A DNA stretch of 64,000 nucleotides, from positions 279,035 through 343,034 of the forward strand of contig NZ_QMHN01000005.1 of the NCBI RefSeq assembly GCF_003313385.1. The letters are read 5' to 3'. Shown piece by piece: positions 9,019 to 16,662 of the stretch. Both the position numbers and the translations under genes were made by a program. The stretch is from Pedobacter chitinilyticus. GTDB taxonomy: Bacteria; Bacteroidota; Bacteroidia; Sphingobacteriales; Sphingobacteriaceae. Position 1 is the stretch's first letter. Each line of letters opens with the position of its first letter. The notes under the pieces were generated by a model. It was given only the letters and a program-made list of their open reading frames with translations. It ran no database searches and was not told where the DNA came from.

Positions 9019-9290
9019 TTGTTATAAAAATATTTTAGTTACTTCTACGGGATCTGATTCTAGATCCTCCGTAAAATCTGTTCTCTAGGGTCAAAAAAGA
9101 TGCCACGATATTCAAATGAGTAGAAATAAGTTAGAAACGGTTGTATGAAATGATGCGATTTAGGTTGCTATATAATGAATCACATAGACAGATAGCGGAC
9201 TCGACTTACTTTTAATAATGATCTTACAGAAGCCAGAAATATCATCGTAGAATAGTCCTAATTTCTGGATTTTTGGAGAGTATGTGTAAA
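9019..9290. other. Intergenic region without a gene
   Basis: No coding frame is supported. One 8-bp inverted repeat (CCAGAAAT at 9236 region and ATTTCTGG near 9261) is visible. The promoter of the META lipoprotein gene should lie near 9020-9080, but I see no clear -7 element. Confidence 0.4.
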
Positions 9291-9291
9291 T

Positions 9292-9319
9292 TTCAGGCGG
9301 AAAGTGAGTTCCGCCTGAA
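9292..9319 (-). terminator. Hairpin terminator downstream of thrC
   Basis: A perfect 11-bp stem (TTCAGGCGGAA at 9292-9302 with TTCCGCCTGAA at 9309-9319) and a 6-base loop lie 7 bases past the thrC stop. The T run behind it is weak (ATTTAC), so termination may be partial. Confidence 0.7.
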
Positions 9320-9326
9320 GTTTATA

Positions 9327-10631
9327 TTAGTGATGCAGCAAATAGCTTTTAAAACCAGCAAAGTCTGTTTTTAGTTCGTCTGCTTGTTTTGTTCTGCCGC
9401 TTAATTCTTCTACAGAAAGAGGAATTTCGATTTTAGAAGCTAACAATGGTGGGAAAATATCTGGGAATTTACAAGCATGGGCGGTAGATAAAAATACTGC
9501 TGCGCTTTCATCCTCAGTCTGTTGTCTAAATTTCTCTACAGCTAAGTAGGCAATCGCAGTATGTGGACAAGCAATGTAATCGTATTTTTCAGCGATGTCT
9601 TTAATACCTTCGAGGGTTTCCTCGTCTGTAAAACGATAAGCAGTGACTACTTCTTTTAATACTTTTGTATCTTGTTTGAATAAATCCATGATGCGGACCC
9701 AATTGCTAGGTGCGCCTACGTCCATGGCATTGGAATAAGTTTGTACAGATGGCTTGGTTTCGTAAACGCCAGTTTCCAAAAAACGCGGAACGGTGTCGTT
9801 TGCGTTGGTGGCCGCAATAAATTGTTTTACGGGCAAGCCCATTTTGTAAGCGAGTAGGCCAGCACCAATGTTACCGAAGTTTCCGCTAGGTACCGAAAAT
9901 ACCACCTCCTTAAATCCTTTTCTTTTTAGTTGTGCGTAAGCGTTGAAATAATAGAATGTTTGAGGAATAAGACGAGAAATGTTGATGGAATTGGCCGAAG
10001 TTAAACGGAATTTTTGGTTGAGTTCTTCATCGGCAAAGGCTTGTTTCACCAAAGCTTGGCAGTCGTCGAAAGTTCCATCAACTTCAATAGCTCTGATGTT
10101 TTGTCCAAGAGTAGTTAATTGCTGCTCTTGTATCGGGCTTACTTTCCCTTTTGGATAAAGGATGGTCACTCGAGTATTGGGCACGCCTAAGAAGCCCAGT
10201 GCTACGGCACCTCCAGTATCACCCGAAGTAGCCACCAAAACATCTAGTAATTGCTCCCCGTCTTTTAGGTAATAACCCATTACACGGCTCATGAAACGGG
10301 CACCAAAATCTTTAAATGCTAGGGAAGGACCATGAAAAAGCTCTAAAACAAAAGTGTTGTCATCTAAGGGAACAGCAGGGGCATCAAAATTGGCAGCCTC
10401 TTCTACTAAGGCTTTCAAATCATCGGCAGGAATCTCGTCTTTTAGTAACGCCGATGCTACTTCATAAGCAATTTCCGTTAGGGAATATTTTTCGATGTTA
10501 TCGATGAAAGAAGCAGGTAGTTGAGGAATGACCTCGGGCATGTATAGTCCTTTGTCTAAAGGCATGCTATTAAAAACAGCCTCTTTAAAAGAAACGCGTA
10601 AGTCTTTATTGTTGGTTGAATAGAATTGCAT
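9327..10631 (-). CDS. thrC: Threonine synthase
   Basis: A protein of 434 residues converting O-phosphohomoserine to threonine with pyridoxal phosphate, the last step of threonine synthesis. The N-terminal 'YSTNN' segment, the 'GPSLAFKDFGARF' motif with the PLP-binding Lys107, 'SGDTGGA' and 'SVPSGNFGNIGAG' are those of the longer, fungal/E. coli-type threonine synthases. It is the distal gene of thrA-thrB-thrC on the minus strand, 93 bases after thrB, and a hairpin terminator follows it. It is probably controlled by the attenuator before thrA, unless internal promoters exist in the repeat-containing gaps. Confidence 0.97.
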   Translation of the reverse strand: MQFYSTNNKDLRVSFKEAVFNSMPLDKGLYMPEVIPQLPASFIDNIEKYSLTEIAYEVASALLKDEIPADDLKALVEEAANFDAPAVPLDDNTFVLELFHGPSLAFKDFGARFMSRVMGYYLKDGEQLLDVLVATSGDTGGAVALGFLGVPNTRVTILYPKGKVSPIQEQQLTTLGQNIRAIEVDGTFDDCQALVKQAFADEELNQKFRLTSANSINISRLIPQTFYYFNAYAQLKRKGFKEVVFSVPSGNFGNIGAGLLAYKMGLPVKQFIAATNANDTVPRFLETGVYETKPSVQTYSNAMDVGAPSNWVRIMDLFKQDTKVLKEVVTAYRFTDEETLEGIKDIAEKYDYIACPHTAIAYLAVEKFRQQTEDESAAVFLSTAHACKFPDIFPPLLASKIEIPLSVEELSGRTKQADELKTDFAGFKSYLLHH

Positions 10632-10718
10632 TGGTTATGGGTTGTGGGTTACGAGTTATCGGTTATGAGTTGTTGGTTTATGGATTTAGTCCTGTAACTC
10701 ATCACACAAAACTGGTAA
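10632..10718. repeat. Intergenic GGTTAC/GTAACC-type repeat (thrB-thrC gap)
   Basis: Nearly the whole thrB-thrC gap is built of short related units (GGTTATGGGTTGTGGGTTAC, GAGTTATCGGTTATGAGTT) with complementary units (GTAACTCAT, ACTGGTAAC) at the far end. The same family occurs at 16584-16658 and 28535-28617. Confidence 0.7.
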
Positions 10719-10724
10719 CAATTT

Positions 10725-11711
10725 TTACAATGTTTTAGGTCCTTCAGTATTTACTTCAGACACGTAAGCTTGGCTTTGAATATTGATTTGGTGTAGGTGC
10801 ATTTGTTGTGCTTTGGTGATCAGTTTAGCGCTTTCCTCATCTTTGGTTAAGGCAAACACCGATGGGCCAGAGCCTGAGATGCCAAAACCCACCGCACCGT
10901 TTTCCATCGCTAATTTACGCAGCACTTCAAAATCGGGGATAAGGATGGAACGTGTAGGTTCTACCAAAACATCTTTCATGCTGCGGCCAACCAAATCCAA
11001 ATCGTTTAAAAATAAGCCGCTTACTAAGCCTGCTACATTTCCCCATTGGGTAACAGCATCTTTTAGCTGCACCTTTGCGCGAATCATTTGGCGGGCATCT
11101 TTAGTCGGTACATCCACTTCTGGATAAACAATAGCTGCATACATGCCTTGTGGTACTGGTAAAGAAATCACATCCAAAGGCTCGTAACTGCGTACCAATA
11201 CAAAACCACCCATAATGGCTGGTGCAACGTTGTCGGCATGCCCATAACCGCAGGCAATTTCTTCGCCCTTCATGGCAAATGGCACCAGCTCTTTTGCGGT
11301 GAGTAAATTGCCCATCAGTTGGTTAATGGCATAAAGTCCTGCAACGGTACTGGCAGAGCTAGAACCCAAGCCGCTGCCAATGGGCATTTTTTTGTGGAGT
11401 TCTATTTCTACGCCAACATCTTCTCGGCCGATATGTGCTAAGTAATGTTTTACCGAAGCACTTACGGTATTTTTATCGCTGTTAAGCGGAAGTTTTCCAT
11501 CGTCGCCAGTAATTTTCAGTAAGCGAACGCCAGGTTCTTCAACCAAACGCATCACTACTTCGTCGCCTGGAGCGTTTACGGCAAAGCCCAGCACGTCAAA
11601 GCCGCATACTACGTTTGCTACTGTTGCAGGAGCAAAAACTTTGATTTCTGTTCCAAGTGCTACTGCGGGTAGGTTTGACTTTTTATCACTCTTGTATTGT
11701 AAAGTGTCCAT
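10725..11711 (-). CDS. thrB: Homoserine kinase
   Basis: A GHMP-family kinase of 328 residues that phosphorylates homoserine with ATP. The glycine-rich ATP loop 'MPIGSGLGSSSA' is at residues 109-120, the N-terminal 'FAPATVANVVCGFDVLGFA' is the typical ThrB start region, and 'GFGISGSGPSVFAL' is the C-terminal GHMP motif. The protein is slightly longer at the N-terminus than E. coli ThrB (about 310), with a polar extension of about 20 residues; a later start cannot be excluded. It is the middle gene of the thr operon, with palindromic repeats in both flanking gaps. Confidence 0.97.
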   Translation of the reverse strand: MDTLQYKSDKKSNLPAVALGTEIKVFAPATVANVVCGFDVLGFAVNAPGDEVVMRLVEEPGVRLLKITGDDGKLPLNSDKNTVSASVKHYLAHIGREDVGVEIELHKKMPIGSGLGSSSASTVAGLYAINQLMGNLLTAKELVPFAMKGEEIACGYGHADNVAPAIMGGFVLVRSYEPLDVISLPVPQGMYAAIVYPEVDVPTKDARQMIRAKVQLKDAVTQWGNVAGLVSGLFLNDLDLVGRSMKDVLVEPTRSILIPDFEVLRKLAMENGAVGFGISGSGPSVFALTKDEESAKLITKAQQMHLHQINIQSQAYVSEVNTEGPKTL

Positions 11712-11742
11712 TTTTAATTTTCTATATTTTAATTGAACGTTT

Positions 11743-11819
11743 CGTCATTGCGAGCCTGCGAAGCAATCTTAAGGCATCTTGTATCATGTGTAAGATTGCT
11801 TCGTGCCTCGCATTGACGG
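11743..11819. repeat. Palindromic dispersed repeat in the thrA-thrB gap
   Basis: Arms CGTCATTGCGAGCC... and ...GCCTCGCATTGACG with internal GAAGCAATCTTA/TAAGATTGCTTC make an imperfect 77-base palindrome. A near-perfect copy lies at 35736-35803. In RNA it would form a long hairpin between thrA and thrB and might tune relative expression. Confidence 0.85.
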
Positions 11820-11830
11820 TTCTCTGCTGA

Positions 11831-14278
11831 TTACGGGGTAGCTACGTTAATAATATCTGCAAATACACCTGCGGCAGTTACTTCGGCACCAGCACCTGGG
11901 CCTTTTACGACCATCGGACGGAATTTATACCTATCAGTCACGAAAGAAATGATATTATCGGCACCAGATAAGGCATAAAATGGATGGTCTTCACCCACCA
12001 TCTGCAAACTGATTTCTACTTTGCCATCTTCCATCTTCCCAATATAACGCAGTACTTTTTTCTCACTTTCCGCAGTATTTTTCAGGTTATCGAAATAAGC
12101 CGCGTTGTTTTTTAGTTCCTCATAAAATGCTTCTACCGAATCCGCTTTTAAACAAGCTTCAGGTAAAATGTTATCGATTTTAACATCCGATGCTTCTAAA
12201 GGGTAACCTGCATCTCTGGCTAAAATCAACATTTTTCGCATAAAATCTTTACCATTCAAATCGTCTCGTGGATCAGGTTCGGTATAACCCAAGTCCTGCG
12301 CCTCTTTTACGATGTCGTAAAAAGCGGTGTCACCTTTAAAACTGTTAAAGATAAAAGAGATGGTTCCTGATAGGATGGCTTCAATTTTATCAATCCTATC
12401 GCCGCTCATCATGAGGTTTTTCAAAGTGCCAATGATAGGCAGGCCAGCACCCACGTTAGTTTCGTAGTAGAAGTCTACCCCATGTTTTTTAGCGGTATCT
12501 TTGAAAAGCTTGTATTGTGCAAATTCCGCAGAGTTGCCTTTTTTGTTGCAGGCTACAATGGATACACTACTTTCAAAAACTTGCTTGTAGAAAGGAATTG
12601 GTGCCTCGCTTGCTGTATTGTCTACAAAAACGCTGTTCGCCAAGTTGAGCGATTGCATTTTGGCCACATATTCTGATAGGTTGGCTTGCTCGCCTTTTTC
12701 TTCTAAAGTGGCTTCCCAATGGTCTAGGTCAAAGCCATTCGCATCAAATACCATTTTTCGGGTATTGGCAATGCCTACTACTTTAACCTGTAAATCATTT
12801 TTCTCTGCTAGGAATTGGGTTTGATCTTTAATTTGTTTGAATAAAGTCTTTCCGATATTTCCTGTTCCCAAGCAGTATACGTTTAAGGTACGTTTCAAAT
12901 CGGTATAGAAAGCGTCGTGTACTGCGTTTAGAGATTTCGCCAAGTCATCTTTACTGATGATTACCGAAATGTTGTATTCAGAAGAACCTTGCGCAATGGC
13001 TCTAACGTTAATCCCGTTACGGCCCAGTGCGTGGAACAATCTGCCGCTCATGCCTGGCGTACGTTTCATGTTCTCGCCAACAATGGCCAATACCGCTAAA
13101 TCACCTTCTACTTCTGGATAAGCCAGTTTTCCAGCAGCTAGTTCTAATTCAAATTCTTTGTTGATGATGGTCACTGCTTTGGCTGCATCAGGAGGATTAA
13201 CTGCGAAAGTAATGCTGTGCTCTGATGAAGATTGGGTAATTAAGATTACGTTGATTTGTTCCCTTGAAAGTAAAGAGAACAAGCGTCCGCTAAAGCCAGC
13301 TTTGCCAACCATACCACTACCACTCAAATTAATGATGCTGATATGATTGATAGAGGAAATTCCTTTGATGGGTAAATCTGAAGGTTTGATATTGCTACGA
13401 ATGAATGTGCCTGCAAATTCAGGTTCGAAAGTGTTTTTGATGACCAAAGGAATTTTCTTGGCGAAAGCAGGTACCATGGTTGGCGGGTAAATGACCTTGG
13501 CACCAAAATAACTCAATTCCATGGCTTCAATGTAGCTCAGTTCATCCAATGAAAAAGCTTTTTTAACGATGCGAGGATCGGCGGTCATCATGCCGTTCAC
13601 ATCAGTCCATATTTCAATTTCAGCGACGTTTAAAGCTGCGCCCCAAATGGCTGCGGTATAGTCGGAGCCGCCGCGACCCAAAGTGGTTATTTTACCATCG
13701 TTAGTGCTGGCGATAAAGCCAGTTACGAATAGAACTTTGTCGCTGTGTTGCTCGTGAAATTCGTTGATCAGTGCATCGGTTAGTGCAAAATCAACTCTGG
13801 CATTGCCAAAGTTGCTGTCGGTTTTAATTAGCTGAGAACCATCCACAAACAATGAATTGTCGAAATATTGTGTAGCGATGTGGCTCACCATCATGTTCGA
13901 ACATCTTTCGCCAAAGCTCACAATAAAATCTTTGGTGCGTAAGCTCAATTCTTTTAAGCTAGCCACTGCTTGCAAGGCATCTTCCAATTCGTTGAAAAGG
14001 ATTTTTAATTTGGTTAGAATTGGGTTTTGAGCGGCTGCTGGTAATAGCGCTTTAACAACTTCGAAATGTTTTTTCTCGATGCCGTTAAGTTGTTCCTGAT
14101 AGTTTTCGCCTTTTTCGGCTAGGTCTGCCATTTCTAGAAGAAGATTGGTTACTCCGCTCATGGCCGATAATACAACTACCGGATTGGCATGCTTTCTTTC
14201 TTCTTGTACTAGTTTTAGCAGTGTTTTAATGTTCTCGGAGGTACCTACGGATGTACCGCCAAATTTGAGGACTTTCAT
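11831..14278 (-). CDS. thrA: Bifunctional aspartate kinase / homoserine dehydrogenase I
   Basis: A fusion of 815 residues catalysing the first and third steps from aspartate to homoserine. The kinase domain (1 to about 300) has 'KFGGTSVG' at 4-11 and 'GRGGSDYTA'. Two ACT regulatory units follow, near 315-350 ('GFSGRLFSLLSREQINV') and 395-430 ('GMSGRLFHALGRNGINV'). The homoserine dehydrogenase part starts near 463 with the NAD(P)-binding 'CLGTGNIGK' and ends in 'VKGPGAGAEVTAAGVFADI'. The ACT units suggest feedback inhibition by threonine, as in E. coli ThrA (family knowledge). It is the first gene of thrABC and starts about 30 bases after the attenuator terminator. Confidence 0.97.
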   Translation of the reverse strand: MKVLKFGGTSVGTSENIKTLLKLVQEERKHANPVVVLSAMSGVTNLLLEMADLAEKGENYQEQLNGIEKKHFEVVKALLPAAAQNPILTKLKILFNELEDALQAVASLKELSLRTKDFIVSFGERCSNMMVSHIATQYFDNSLFVDGSQLIKTDSNFGNARVDFALTDALINEFHEQHSDKVLFVTGFIASTNDGKITTLGRGGSDYTAAIWGAALNVAEIEIWTDVNGMMTADPRIVKKAFSLDELSYIEAMELSYFGAKVIYPPTMVPAFAKKIPLVIKNTFEPEFAGTFIRSNIKPSDLPIKGISSINHISIINLSGSGMVGKAGFSGRLFSLLSREQINVILITQSSSEHSITFAVNPPDAAKAVTIINKEFELELAAGKLAYPEVEGDLAVLAIVGENMKRTPGMSGRLFHALGRNGINVRAIAQGSSEYNISVIISKDDLAKSLNAVHDAFYTDLKRTLNVYCLGTGNIGKTLFKQIKDQTQFLAEKNDLQVKVVGIANTRKMVFDANGFDLDHWEATLEEKGEQANLSEYVAKMQSLNLANSVFVDNTASEAPIPFYKQVFESSVSIVACNKKGNSAEFAQYKLFKDTAKKHGVDFYYETNVGAGLPIIGTLKNLMMSGDRIDKIEAILSGTISFIFNSFKGDTAFYDIVKEAQDLGYTEPDPRDDLNGKDFMRKMLILARDAGYPLEASDVKIDNILPEACLKADSVEAFYEELKNNAAYFDNLKNTAESEKKVLRYIGKMEDGKVEISLQMVGEDHPFYALSGADNIISFVTDRYKFRPMVVKGPGAGAEVTAAGVFADIINVATP

Positions 14279-14307
14279 TCGTTTATTTTATTAGTTTTCA
14301 GTGGTTT

Positions 14308-14347
14308 AAAAAAAAAGGCGCTCCCGAATGATCGGGAGCGCCTTTTT
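14308..14347 (-). terminator. Attenuator terminator upstream of thrA
   Basis: On the minus strand GGCGCTCCCGA and TCGGGAGCGCC form a perfect 11-bp GC-rich stem with a 4-base loop (14328-14331), extended by A-U pairs and followed by nine T. It stands between the leader peptide and thrA, so it would end transcription before the operon unless disrupted. Confidence 0.93.
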
Positions 14348-14393
14348 GTGTTTTTTATGTTTTTCAATTTTACACAACGTTACTGCTCCCGAT
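14331..14393 (-). promoter_or_regulatory. Antiterminator pairing region of the thr attenuator
   Basis: ATCGGGAGC at 14393-14385 (minus strand), inside the last codons of the leader peptide, is complementary over 9 bases to GCTCCCGAT at 14339-14331, the 5' arm of the terminator. A ribosome stalled on the upstream Ile/Thr codons leaves this arm free to pair, which breaks the terminator. A ribosome that reaches the stop at 14380 covers it and lets the terminator form. Confidence 0.85.
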
Positions 14394-14448
14394 AGCTTTT
14401 GCCTCCGGTAATAATAATGGTGGTAATAATTGATGAGTTAAAAATCAT
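14380..14448 (-). CDS. Thr operon leader peptide (attenuation, ThrL-like)
   Basis: A 22-residue frame, ATG at 14448 to TAA at 14380. Its middle reads 'IITTIIIT' (ATT ATT ACC ACC ATT ATT ATT ACC): eight consecutive codons for the two amino acids made by this pathway. The pattern matches the function and codon choice of E. coli thrL, although the sequences share no other similarity. The final codons (Tyr-Arg-Glu-Gln) contain the antiterminator arm. Scarce charged tRNA-Thr or tRNA-Ile would stall the ribosome and switch thrABC on. It is too short for ordinary gene finders. Confidence 0.88.
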   Translation of the reverse strand: MIFNSSIITTIIITGGKSYREQ

Positions 14449-14596
14449 TTCTATTGTTGGTGTATTTTATACACTGCAAATAAGGATATTATTTTTTGTA
14501 AATGCAAATGTTTTTGGTGAATTTTTTAATTTTTTTAATTGTGTGTTGTGAAATTGATTAAATAGTGGAGTGATTTTTATTAAATCCTAAAAACAT
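14449..14596. other. Promoter region of the thr operon leader
   Basis: AT-rich gap upstream of the leader peptide. On the minus strand TTTGC (14508-14504) and TTATTTGC (14483-14476) lie about 21 bases apart and could be a degenerate -33/-7 pair placing the transcript start near 14470. The fit to TAnnTTTG is imperfect. Confidence 0.3.
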
Positions 14597-15058
14597 CTAC
14601 TGCTTGACTAGTATTTTTTCAAAACAAATACTGTTATCAATCCCTTCGTATTGTCCGTAGTTGGGAATAATGTGGTAGCTATTTTTTTGATAGAGGGAAA
14701 TGGCATCGGGTTGACGTTTGCCCGTTTCGAGTACACATTTGTCAAAACCCAATTCATGTGCCCATATTTCGAGGTGTTGTAAAAGTAAGCTTGCTGCGCC
14801 TCTACCTCGGTAATTGGGTTGAGTAAACATTCGTTTTACTTCCATGGTGTCTGTAGCATAAGCTTTGATGGCACCGCAGGCTACGGGAATATCATTGTCG
14901 TAAACCAGCACTACGTGATTAATTTTGTCAATTTTATTGTATTGGGCATAAAAGCCATGTTCTTCACCGTCTATTTTGGCTAATTCGGCATCAAGCAACT
15001 TTACTAATACAATAAAGTCAGGGTCTGAGGAGGTAGTTCTTTTAGTGGTAAAAGTCAT
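14597..15058 (-). CDS. GNAT family N-acetyltransferase
   Basis: A protein of 153 residues. Motif A of the GNAT fold is clear: 'VKRMFTQPNYRGRGAASLLLQHLE' (about residues 74-97) with the 'RGRGAA' acetyl-CoA pyrophosphate loop. 'VLETGKRQPDAISLYQKNSY' (about 112-131) is motif B. The substrate cannot be read from the sequence; such small GNATs acetylate amines, amino acids or antibiotics. It stands alone, upstream of and in the same direction as the thr leader. Confidence 0.9.
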   Translation of the reverse strand: MTFTTKRTTSSDPDFIVLVKLLDAELAKIDGEEHGFYAQYNKIDKINHVVLVYDNDIPVACGAIKAYATDTMEVKRMFTQPNYRGRGAASLLLQHLEIWAHELGFDKCVLETGKRQPDAISLYQKNSYHIIPNYGQYEGIDNSICFEKILVKQ

Positions 15059-15094
15059 GGTTGAGGTTTAAGGTTCAAATATAGTTAAAGTCTT

Positions 15095-15127
15095 AACCCT
15101 CGTAGGTTTTTAAAAACTGCGAGGTTT
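15095..15127. repeat. CTCG(C/T)AGG palindromic repeat
   Basis: ACCCTCGTAGGTTTTTAAAAACTGCGAGGTTT is an imperfect palindrome of the family seen cleanly at 34508-34540 and in diverged form at 24447-24477, 24729-24759 and 41922-41951. Confidence 0.75.
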
Positions 15128-15178
15128 AGAGATGGTGGTGGCGAAGTGGGGTTACTGTATAGGCTTGGTTTTAATAAA

Positions 15179-15325
15179 CCCGATAGGAGCGGAAATACTT
15201 TTTGTTTGGTTTACTTGTCATTCCGAGGAACGATGAATCTCGTTCTGAACAGCATTCTCCTACAGATCCTTCACTAGCGTTCAGGATAACAAAGCCAACA
15301 AAAAGATTGTAGCGGATAGCGGGAC
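15179..15325. repeat. Composite (nested) dispersed repeat
   Basis: Outer arms CCCGATAGGAGCGGAAATAC...TTTTTGTTTGG (15179-15209) and CCAACAAAAAGATTGTAGCGGATAGCGGGAC (15295-15325) flank a different repeat (GTCATTCCGAGGAACGATGAATC...CAGGATAAC, 15217-15290). Outer arms of the same type recur at 24653-24718 and 34463-34581. With 15095-15127 this fills much of the 442-base gap between the GNAT and gcvT; I see no gene here. Confidence 0.65.
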
Positions 15326-15410
15326 TACAATAACCGATGAGTACAAATGCTTATTTTCAAATGATAAAGATGAGATAAAATATTTAGGCTAAACTTAGCC
15401 GGTTTCTTAG

Positions 15411-15418
15411 TACTTTTG
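15411..15418 (+). promoter_or_regulatory. Candidate -7 element for gcvT
   Basis: TACTTTTG matches TAnnTTTG, 83 bases before the gcvT ATG. No convincing -33 TTG is seen at the standard spacing. Confidence 0.35.
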
Positions 15419-15500
15419 GCCGTTAAAAAATAGCAACCAAATATATTGATGGGCTTGTTTGAAAGAGGCTTATCGCAATTCAAAATAGATAAAATAACAA

Positions 15501-16583
15501 ATGAAAAACACCGCTTTAACCGAGAAACACATTTCGTTAGGCGCCAAGATGGTTCCTTTTGCAGGTTACAACATGCCTGTGCAATATGAAGGTATAAATG
15601 CAGAACACGCAACTGTACGTAATGCAGTGGGCGTTTTTGACGTAAGCCACATGGGCGAATTTATCCTTAAGGGAGAAAATGCCTTGGATTTAATTCAGCG
15701 TGTGACGAGCAATGATGCTTCGAAACTTTATGATGGTAAAATCCAATATTCATGCTTGCCTAACGAAACTGGCGGGATTGTAGACGATCTTTTGGTTTAT
15801 CGTATTGACGAAAAAACCTACATGTTGGTGGTAAATGCTTCGAACATTGAGAAAGATTGGAACTGGATCCAAAAGTTTAATGATAAAGGTGTTGAAATGC
15901 ACAATATTTCTGACCAAACTTCGCTATTGGCGGTTCAAGGCCCTAAAGCTGCGGATGCTTTACAATCGTTAACGGATATTGACTTGGCTTCGATGGAGTA
16001 TTACAGCTTCAAAAAAGGCAAATTTGCGGGTGTTGATAATGTACTTGTTTCGGCAACGGGTTATACTGGTGCTGGTGGTTTTGAGATTTACTTCGAAAAC
16101 CAATATGCAGATCAAATTTGGGATGCCATTTTTAAAGCAGGTGCTGAGTTTGGCATTAAGCCGATTGGCTTGGGTGCTCGCGACACTTTGCGTTTGGAAA
16201 TGGGTTTCTGTTTGTACGGTAACGATATTGATGATACTACTTCACCAATTGAGGCTGGCTTAGGCTGGGTAACCAAGTTTACCAAGGAGTTTACCAATTC
16301 GGCAGCTTTGCTTGCGCAAAAAGAAGCGGGTATAAGCCGTAAACTGGTAGGTTTTGAAATGATCGACAGAGGTATTCCTCGTCATGATTATGTGGTTGTT
16401 GATGCGGATGGAAACCAAATTGGTAAGGTAACTTCAGGTACACAGTCACCATCATTACAAAAAGCCATTGGTATTGCTTATGTAGCTAAAGAGTTTGCTA
16501 AAGAAGGTACTGAAATCTTCATCGACATTAGAAATAACAAAGTAAAAGCTCAAGTAGTTAAATTCCCTTTCTTGAAAAAATAA
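15501..16583 (+). CDS. gcvT: Aminomethyltransferase (glycine cleavage system T protein)
   Basis: A protein of 360 residues, usual length for GcvT. It moves the aminomethyl group from lipoyl-GcvH to tetrahydrofolate, releasing ammonia and forming methylene-THF. 'GAKMVPFAGYNMPVQY', 'GVFDVSHMGEF', 'DDLLVYR', 'GYTGAGGFEIY' and 'LGARDTLRLEMGFCLYGNDI' are conserved GcvT folate-domain signatures. No gcvH or gcvP lies beside it, as is common in Bacteroidota. A palindromic repeat (16584-16658) separates it from the next gene on the same strand. Confidence 0.96.
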   Translation: MKNTALTEKHISLGAKMVPFAGYNMPVQYEGINAEHATVRNAVGVFDVSHMGEFILKGENALDLIQRVTSNDASKLYDGKIQYSCLPNETGGIVDDLLVYRIDEKTYMLVVNASNIEKDWNWIQKFNDKGVEMHNISDQTSLLAVQGPKAADALQSLTDIDLASMEYYSFKKGKFAGVDNVLVSATGYTGAGGFEIYFENQYADQIWDAIFKAGAEFGIKPIGLGARDTLRLEMGFCLYGNDIDDTTSPIEAGLGWVTKFTKEFTNSAALLAQKEAGISRKLVGFEMIDRGIPRHDYVVVDADGNQIGKVTSGTQSPSLQKAIGIAYVAKEFAKEGTEIFIDIRNNKVKAQVVKFPFLKK

Positions 16584-16658
16584 GGTTACCAGTTACGGGT
16601 TATGAGTTACGGGACTAGGTCTTAGCTCATAACCCATAACTTTTAACCCGTAACTCCG
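16584..16658. repeat. Inverted GGTTAC/GTAACC-type repeat
   Basis: GGTTACCAGTTACGGGTTAT and GAGTTACGGGACTAGG on one side, CTCATAACCCATAAC and AACCCGTAACTCC on the other, make an imperfect palindrome filling the gcvT-comB gap. Same family as 10632-10718 and 28535-28617. Confidence 0.75.
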
Positions 16659-16662
16659 AAAA

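Noticed and set aside
15059..15500. Glycine riboswitch upstream of gcvT
   Set aside because: The gap is filled by dispersed repeats and a -7 element. I could not find the conserved glycine aptamer cores.
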